Positions 6,520 through 10,970 of a stretch of 10,970 bases of DNA are shown here, piece after piece (the stretch's first letter is position 1; the number at the start of each line of letters is the position of its first letter). A program made the position numbers and the translations under genes. Origin of the DNA: an uncultured Clostridia bacterium (GTDB lineage: Bacteria > Bacillota > Clostridia > Christensenellales > Pumilibacteraceae); assembly GCA_947385185.1 (NCBI GenBank), contig CANDJX010000050.1:1-10970 (forward strand). Reading direction: 5' to 3'. Below the pieces are notes generated by a model. That model saw only the letters and a list, made by a program, of their open reading frames with translations, was not told the origin of the DNA and ran no database searches.

Positions 6520-7698
6520 TTAAAAATAACTTACTTTGATTTTTTTGCCCATCTTCACAAGACACTTGGACAATTCGTCCACGAGCGTCATTTTTATATT
6601 GAAGTTGATGGGCAGATTGGGGTTCTGATGCGCGGGATTGACCGCGCGTCCGACAAAGAAATTTATATCCGTAGCTTCTTCGAAAAGCATACGCGAGATA
6701 CGCGATGCGCCGTCTTTTTTACTGCTCCATTCCTCGTAAGACGAGTTGTCGGCAAGATAATTCCTGGCATATTCGAGCACGCGGTTTATCGTGATAACGC
6801 CCTCGGTGACGAGGTCCACGCCTTCGATTTCGGCGGTAGGCGGGATCTCTGGATCGAAAAAGTCGAGATTCGGCCTCAGCGTTTTCCCGAGGTAGTCCGC
6901 GGCGATCGTGGAGGTGGTGCCCCCGCACACTATGTGTTTGCCTTCTTTCGAAAAGAACAGCGACATCATTTTGCGTCCGTCCTCTCTGACCGAAGGCGGT
7001 CCGAAAAGCAGATTGACGGGGACGCGCGAACGAATGCGTACGGTGCAGACCGTGGCGTCGTCGCCCGGCTTGCCGTCGTAAAGCCGGTTGACTTCGTCGA
7101 GCAGAATTTTTGTCAGAGTTTTGGCTGTAAAACCGATATGATAAAACGTCTGCATAAAGTCGATTATGTCGTCGCGTTTCCAGCCGAAGTTATATTTGAT
7201 CCCGACTCCCGCGTGTTCTACGCCGTCGCTCATTGCGATAAACAGATCGTTTTCCTTGAGCGCGACTTCGGAGCGGATTATTTTTTTGCCTCCGATTTCG
7301 CTTACCGTCACGGGAAGTTCGTAGTTTTCGCCGTTTCTGAGCAGTATGCTTTTCGGATTGTCGTATTGAATGATTTCGGCGCGTTCGTTGCCCGTGATAC
7401 GTATGATCGTGAACGTCGAATACGCCACTCCTCTGTCCTTGCAGACGGGGAGCGTCGCGGCTATGGTTTCCACCGCTTCTTCGAGTTTAAGTCCCGCCGC
7501 GATCATCGTCGAAATTATTTTGGAAGTGAGCGTGGACAGAATGCTTGCTTTTACTCCGCTGCCCAGTCCGTCGGCAAGCACGATGACCGTCGTGTTTTCA
7601 TCCGTTTCGACTACTTCCACGTGGTCGCCGCAAAGATTCTCTCCGACGTGGTTTATGCTCATATATCCGATGTCCGCGCAGAGATTATTCTTCCTCAT
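6520..7698 (-). CDS. SpoIIE/PP2C-type serine phosphatase linked to sensory hydrogenase
   Basis: This 392-residue protein has the PP2C/SpoIIE metal-binding pattern: CGD (D25), VLADGLGSG (D43, G44), AMSDGVEHAG (D158) and PGDDAT (D213, D214). Such phosphatases dephosphorylate STAS-type anti-anti-sigma proteins or other Ser/Thr-phosphorylated regulators. The catalytic domain covers about residues 1-225. The remaining 165 or so residues are an extra region (with IVCGGTTSTIAADYLG and a charged end) that I do not recognise as a known output domain. No membrane segment or N-terminal sensor is present, unlike sporulation SpoIIE. Its ATG lies inside the end of the PAS-hydrogenase gene (14-base overlap), with AAGGA at 7710-7714. 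This implies coupled production, and the sensor is probably the partner protein. No anti-sigma or STAS gene is in the window. Confidence 0.9.
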   Translation of the reverse strand: MRKNNLCADIGYMSINHVGENLCGDHVEVVETDENTTVIVLADGLGSGVKASILSTLTSKIISTMIAAGLKLEEAVETIAATLPVCKDRGVAYSTFTIIRITGNERAEIIQYDNPKSILLRNGENYELPVTVSEIGGKKIIRSEVALKENDLFIAMSDGVEHAGVGIKYNFGWKRDDIIDFMQTFYHIGFTAKTLTKILLDEVNRLYDGKPGDDATVCTVRIRSRVPVNLLFGPPSVREDGRKMMSLFFSKEGKHIVCGGTTSTIAADYLGKTLRPNLDFFDPEIPPTAEIEGVDLVTEGVITINRVLEYARNYLADNSSYEEWSSKKDGASRISRMLFEEATDINFFVGRAVNPAHQNPNLPINFNIKMTLVDELSKCLVKMGKKIKVSYF

Positions 7699-9367
7699 GA
7701 GATATGGATTCCTTGAGCTTGGTAAGCGCTATTTTCGTTTCGGCGGCTGTTTCGCCGAGAAGCGACGCGATTTCCTGTACGATACGCATCTGTTTTTCCA
7801 CGACTTTGTCGGCAATCTCCACGGTTTGTTTTCCGATCTCCTCCTTTTTGACGCGTTCCTCTTCTTCGTCGGTCACGTCGCGGAGAATGGTGATGAGTAT
7901 ATGCGAAGTCTTGTCGTGAACTATAGTGATTTCGAGATATTTGCCGTATTCTGCGAAATACTCGCGCAGTCCGCGCACCTGTTTGTGATTGTCGAGGACG
8001 TCGATAAACGGCAGGGGATCCATGATCCGCACGACCTGTTCGCCGAGTACGTCCGACTGCGATCCGATATGGAGCATTTTCATCGCCGCGCGGTTGATTT
8101 GCTGTACTTCGAAATCCTCGTTGACTACGAGTATGCCGTTCGGAGTATTGCTCAGAATGTTATTCGAGAACCGTTCGGCTTTATCCATGAGATAGGGCAG
8201 GCACATACTTATGTCCGCTTTGCCCTGGAATACGGCGATAGCTTTTTCGCGGCAGGTATTGTATCCGCAAGTGCCGCAGTTCAGTTCGTCCGCCGGCGAA
8301 TTCTTACCCGTGCGGCGAAGAATGTCCCTGATCTGTTCTTCGGTAGGCATGGTTTTTGTAATGCCTATGTACGGACGTTCTTTGTGCAGGAAAGCGGGTT
8401 CGGGCTGAGCGACCGGGAAATCCTCGTTGCCCGCGTATTTCCTGACGGCTTGCGTATGACGCACCGGGGAATTGCGGAATTTTTCCATGACCGGACCGCC
8501 TGTGCAACTTCCCGCGCACGCCGACATTTCGATGAAGCATTTGGTAATATTGCCTTCCGCGATGTCCTGCAACGCTTCCTTGCAGTTCTCGACCCCGTCC
8601 ACCGTAAGATATGTATATCCGCTTCCCGCGGGTTTATCCATCGTGTCGATTATGCCGCCTACGACGGGGAAGAGTCGGGCGCGGCTTTCGCTGCTGCCGT
8701 CCGTGCCGTTTTCCACGGTTATTCCCGCGGCTTTGAACATCGCGGCAAGCTCGCGGAACGTAAGGACCGCGTCGATCGTACCGTTGTACGCCTCGTCTTT
8801 CTTGGACAGACAGGGACCGATGAATACGGTCTTGGCTTCGGGATGACGACGCTTGATGTCGAGGCAGTGCGCCTGCATGGGGGACACGACGGGCGCGAGA
8901 TACTTCATGACGGACGGATAGTATTTTCCTATGAGCAGGTTGACCGAATGGCAGCACGACGAGATTATTACGTCCATTTTGTTTTCGCGTATGATCCGCT
9001 CGTACTCGCGCTTTACCATCGTCGCGCCTATCGCGGTTTCTTCTACGTCGGCGAACCCGAGCTTTTTCAGCGCCGCGGAAAGCGTAGTTATGCTTGCGCC
9101 TTCGAAGTATGCGATAAAAGACGGCGCGATCGATGCGATGACCGGCGCGCTTTTATCCGCGAGCATAACGTCGACGATCTCCGTTTCGTCCACCGTTTCT
9201 TTCGCGTTCTGCGGGCAAATTACGTAGCACTGACCGCAGAGAATGCACTCGTCGTATACGATATGCGCCTGATTTCCCGAGAACCTTATGGATTTTACCG
9301 GGCAGTGGCGTATACATTTATAGCAGTTTTTGCAATTGCTTTTCTTGAGTTTAAGAAATTCCGCCAT
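7685..9367 (-). CDS. Sensory-type [FeFe]-hydrogenase homologue with PAS domain (HydS-like, group C)
   Basis: This 560-residue protein has, in order: two [4Fe-4S] motifs (C12-x2-C15-x2-C18-x3-C22 and C41-x2-C44-x2-C47-x3-C51); an [FeFe] H-cluster domain (about 75-330) with ISSCCHS (C138, C139), FIGPCLSKK (C186) and IEMSACAGSCTGGP (C284, C288); a further Fe-S motif C364-x2-C367-x4-C372-x16-C389; a PAS domain (about 400-510, NTPNGILVVNEDFEVQQINRAA); and a charged helical tail (about 510-560), probably a coiled coil. Group C hydrogenases with this layout are regarded as H2 or redox sensors. No kinase, cyclase or DNA-binding output is fused, so output likely runs through the overlapping SpoIIE phosphatase. 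The His after the CC pair replaces the usual Pro. The start has AGAGGAG at 9374-9380, 6 bases away. Confidence 0.92.
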   Translation of the reverse strand: MAEFLKLKKSNCKNCYKCIRHCPVKSIRFSGNQAHIVYDECILCGQCYVICPQNAKETVDETEIVDVMLADKSAPVIASIAPSFIAYFEGASITTLSAALKKLGFADVEETAIGATMVKREYERIIRENKMDVIISSCCHSVNLLIGKYYPSVMKYLAPVVSPMQAHCLDIKRRHPEAKTVFIGPCLSKKDEAYNGTIDAVLTFRELAAMFKAAGITVENGTDGSSESRARLFPVVGGIIDTMDKPAGSGYTYLTVDGVENCKEALQDIAEGNITKCFIEMSACAGSCTGGPVMEKFRNSPVRHTQAVRKYAGNEDFPVAQPEPAFLHKERPYIGITKTMPTEEQIRDILRRTGKNSPADELNCGTCGYNTCREKAIAVFQGKADISMCLPYLMDKAERFSNNILSNTPNGILVVNEDFEVQQINRAAMKMLHIGSQSDVLGEQVVRIMDPLPFIDVLDNHKQVRGLREYFAEYGKYLEITIVHDKTSHILITILRDVTDEEEERVKKEEIGKQTVEIADKVVEKQMRIVQEIASLLGETAAETKIALTKLKESISHEEE

Positions 9368-9425
9368 GGTTTTCTCCTCTCATAGCCGCTTAGTCGGCGT
9401 AAGTTTTCGCGTCTGTACGGGTAAG

Positions 9426-9668
9426 TTATTTTATGCGCGGCAGCACGGTCGTTTCGAAGAAAGTTTCCACTCCGTCCGGCGTTACCGAATAGAACTCGCC
9501 GTCTACCGTCACGTTCACGCCCGTCTGGCACTTGCCCATGCAGAAAGTCCCCTCGAGCTCTACGACGTCTTTGAGATTATGTTTCGCCACAAGATTCTGC
9601 AATCCTTCGACTACCTGTCGCGAGCCTTTGAGATGGCATGAACTGCCGATACATATCGTGATTTTCAT
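9426..9668 (-). CDS. Thioredoxin-fold [2Fe-2S] ferredoxin-like protein (NuoE-C-terminal type)
   Basis: This 80-residue protein has the [2Fe-2S] pattern C6-x4-C11 ... C43-x3-C47 (ICIGSSCHLKG and GTFCMGKCQTG), typical of the thioredoxin-like ferredoxins related to the C-terminal half of NuoE/HydC. They carry single electrons in the cytoplasm and often accompany [FeFe] hydrogenases. ATG 9668 is preferred over a TTG three bases upstream because AAGGAGG (9676-9682) then has a 7-base spacer instead of 4. It precedes the PAS-hydrogenase gene by 58 bases and follows the phosphotransferase gene by 42. It may deliver electrons to, or receive them from, either hydrogenase-family protein. Confidence 0.9.
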   Translation of the reverse strand: MKITICIGSSCHLKGSRQVVEGLQNLVAKHNLKDVVELEGTFCMGKCQTGVNVTVDGEFYSVTPDGVETFFETTVLPRIK

Positions 9669-9675
9669 CAATATT

Positions 9676-9682
9676 CCTCCTT
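9676..9682 (-). promoter_or_regulatory. Shine-Dalgarno site deciding the ferredoxin start
   Basis: AAGGAGG is the strongest ribosome-binding site in the cluster. The 7-base spacing favours ATG 9668 over TTG 9671. Its strength suggests that this small protein is made in excess over its neighbours (inference). Confidence 0.8.
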
Positions 9683-9710
9683 GAGTAAATATATATGTGC
9701 GTTTTTGGTT

Positions 9711-10466
9711 TTATTCGTAATCCACGACTCCGACCCAGCTGAGCAGGAATTCGCGTTCGCTTAAATTGCCTTTTACCGACTGCGCGGCGGCGACTATGGG
9801 AAGCCATTGCTGAATGTACTTTTTTACCGTGCCGCTTTTTTCGCAGAAAAGGTCGAGATACTTATCCGCAACGTCGGTCTGTCCGTGCAGACAGAACATC
9901 AGATAAGTATGCGCTACGTCGGCGGACGCGTTGCCCTGAGTGGCGTGCGACCAATCGATTATGTAAGGCGTGTTGTTTTCGGCGATGATGATATTCGTCG
10001 GGTCGAAATCGCCGTGACATACTTTGTTATGTTTCGGCATACCTTCGAGCGCGGTGCGAAGTTCGTACCTGGTGTTGGCGTCCACGTTCGCTTCTCTTAT
10101 CTTCCTGTCCATCTTGTCTTTCAGTTTTCCGAGCAGGGGAGACTGTTTCGAGTGAACGAGCATCTGAAGTTCGACGAATTTATGCAGATAAAAATCGAGC
10201 TTATCCGGACTTTCGTTCATAAGCGTCTGGAGCGTTTTCCCGGCTATGTATTCCGTCCGTATCGCCCATTTTCCGTCTACAATGCCCACTTCGAGCAGCT
10301 TCGGTATATTGAGCCCGGTTTCTTCGACGCGCGCCTGATTGAGCGATTCGTTCAGTATGTCCGCTTTGGAATAGTCGTTGTCGAAAACTTTTACGACGGT
10401 ATCTCCGTCGCGGTAAATCGTTTTTGCCGTCCTTACGGCAAGCACCTTATCGGCGTTTAATATCAT
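9711..10466 (-). CDS. Phosphotransferase, aminoglycoside/choline kinase fold (TIGR02172-like)
   Basis: This 251-residue protein has a kinase-like fold: VVKVF with likely ATP-binding K26, a helix with E40, hinge region TEYIAGKTLQ (71-80), catalytic loop CHGDFDPTN (D153, N158) and metal-binding IIDW (D171). HGDFDPTN...IDW(S/A)..G...D.A is typical of small-molecule phosphotransferases. The substrate (sugar, choline-like or antibiotic) cannot be read from the sequence. Resistance should not be assumed, as most such chromosomal proteins in Clostridia have no known resistance role. AGGGAGAG (10475-10482) precedes the ATG. It sits between adhE and the hydrogenase cluster on the same strand. The hairpin upstream makes it unclear whether it shares a transcript with adhE. 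Confidence 0.85.
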   Translation of the reverse strand: MILNADKVLAVRTAKTIYRDGDTVVKVFDNDYSKADILNESLNQARVEETGLNIPKLLEVGIVDGKWAIRTEYIAGKTLQTLMNESPDKLDFYLHKFVELQMLVHSKQSPLLGKLKDKMDRKIREANVDANTRYELRTALEGMPKHNKVCHGDFDPTNIIIAENNTPYIIDWSHATQGNASADVAHTYLMFCLHGQTDVADKYLDLFCEKSGTVKKYIQQWLPIVAAAQSVKGNLSEREFLLSWVGVVDYE

Positions 10467-10491
10467 GGTCTCATCTCTCCCTATAAAATTT

Positions 10492-10535
10492 TTTACGCAC
10501 AGCCCGCGGCGGAAAACCTACGGGCTGTGTGTAAA
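10492..10535 (-). terminator. Hairpin after adhE, poor U-tract
   Basis: A 15-bp stem (10492-10506 with 10521-10535, one G-U) has a 14-base loop in the 81-base gap between adhE and the phosphotransferase gene. Read on the minus strand, it is followed by AAATTTT, not an immediate U-run, so it may be a weak terminator, an mRNA-stabilising 3' hairpin or a partial attenuator. Its ACAGCCCG/CGGGCTGT core also occurs in the terminator at 3756-3800. Confidence 0.55.
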
Positions 10536-10547
10536 TTACGTTTGTTT

Positions 10548-10924
10548 TCAGACCTTTTCGTGCTTGCCGTAGTAAGCGTTGAGGTACATCTGTTTGATCT
10601 CGCTCATGAGCGGGTAGCGGGGATTCGCGCCCGTGCACTGATCGTCGAACGCCTGTTCGACCATAGCGTCGAGACGGTCGAGGAAATCTTTCTCGTCGGG
10701 CACGTAATCTTTGATCGTCGGCTTGATACCGACGCGCGCTTTAAGTTCGTTTACGGCTTTGATGAGATTCTCCACTTTGTCCTCGTTCGTCTTGCCCTTG
10801 AGTCCGAGCGCGTCTGCGACTTCGGCGTAACGCGCGAGGGTGTGAGGATGATCGTACTGCGAGAACGTTCCCATCTTGGTCGGGCACTCTGCGGAGTTGA
10901 AACGGATTACTTCGTCGATGAGCA
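10548..10924 (-). CDS. adhE: AdhE C-terminal end (bifunctional acetaldehyde/alcohol dehydrogenase), truncated by contig end
   Basis: About 125 residues of the C-terminal iron-dependent alcohol dehydrogenase domain remain, from LLIDEVIRFN to the stop. The end QAFDDQCTGANPRYPLMSEIKQMYLNAYYG is the classic AdhE C-terminus. AdhE is normally about 860-880 residues, forms filaments (spirosomes) and converts acetyl-CoA through acetaldehyde to ethanol with NADH. The 5' side is cut by the contig end. Translated beyond 10925 the frame continues only into sequencing adapter, giving the artefact peptide MTGVQTCALPI, which must not be counted as protein. HPHTLARYAEVADALGLKG fits clostridial-type AdhE. A fermentative anaerobe is implied. 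Confidence 0.92.
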
Positions 10925-10970
10925 AGATCGGAAGAGCACACGTCTGAACTCCAGTCACTTACAGGAATCT
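10925..10970 (+). other. Illumina TruSeq adapter with i7 index (contamination, not genomic)
   Basis: Bases 10925-10958 match the standard TruSeq adapter beginning AGATCGGAAGAGCACACGTC. Bases 10959-10966 (TTACAGGA) occupy the i7 index position, and 10967-10970 (ATCT) start the following adapter constant part. The true genomic end is at or one base before 10925. Confidence 0.97.

Noticed and set aside
7370..9385. 671-codon plus-strand open frame
   Set aside because: It is antisense to the PAS-hydrogenase and phosphatase genes. It is low in complexity, Arg/Phe-rich and has no family resemblance; it is a shadow of GC-rich codon use.
10548..10958. Complete 136-residue protein starting at GTG 10958
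   Set aside because: The first 11 residues are translated adapter; the rest is the adhE C-terminus.

Overview
The window looks like one assembled contig from an anaerobic, fermentative Bacillota/Clostridia-type bacterium, probably metagenomic. The evidence is the gene set: gatB, two [FeFe]-hydrogenase-family proteins, a SpoIIE-type phosphatase and a clostridial-type adhE end. The placement rests on gene content only. The right end carries raw Illumina adapter plus index, so that end is a contig edge. The left end opens inside gatB, with two in-frame stops in its first 70 bases.

Layout. Plus strand: the C-terminal part of gatB (3-587), then an unrecognised two-helix membrane protein (589-1440) and a TraX-family membrane protein (1495-2277). 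From 2278 to 2930 there is no gene but a dense array of REP-like palindromic repeats in both orientations, closed by a rho-independent terminator (2951-2987). A strong sigma-A-type promoter (3009-3037) then starts a roughly 190-nt structured leader. The leader ends in a terminator hairpin whose U-tract touches the ATG of a SLOG/Rossmann-like gene (3235-3702), itself followed by a strong terminator (3756-3800). This central stretch (about 1500-3800) is visibly more AT-rich than the rest and looks accessory.

Minus strand, read right to left: the 3' end of adhE (10548-10924), an aminoglycoside-phosphotransferase/choline-kinase-fold protein (9711-10466), a small thioredoxin-fold [2Fe-2S] protein (9426-9668), a sensory-type [FeFe]-hydrogenase homologue with a C-terminal PAS domain (7685-9367), a SpoIIE/PP2C-type phosphatase (6520-7698, overlapping its upstream neighbour), a group-B-type [FeFe] hydrogenase (5074-6507) and a cofactor-independent phosphoglycerate mutase (3851-5056). 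Spacing is tight from 9668 down to 3851, consistent with one operon.

How the genes may work together (inference): the PAS-hydrogenase protein would sense H2 or redox state through its H-cluster and pass the signal to the overlapping SpoIIE phosphatase, not to a histidine kinase. The group B hydrogenase and the ferredoxin-like protein would be effectors or partners. AdhE (ethanol) and phosphoglycerate mutase (lower glycolysis) place the cluster among genes for fermentative electron disposal. The second notable element is the leader at 3043-3234. It has nested long stems and mutually exclusive terminator and antiterminator pairings, and I could not assign it to any riboswitch class I know.
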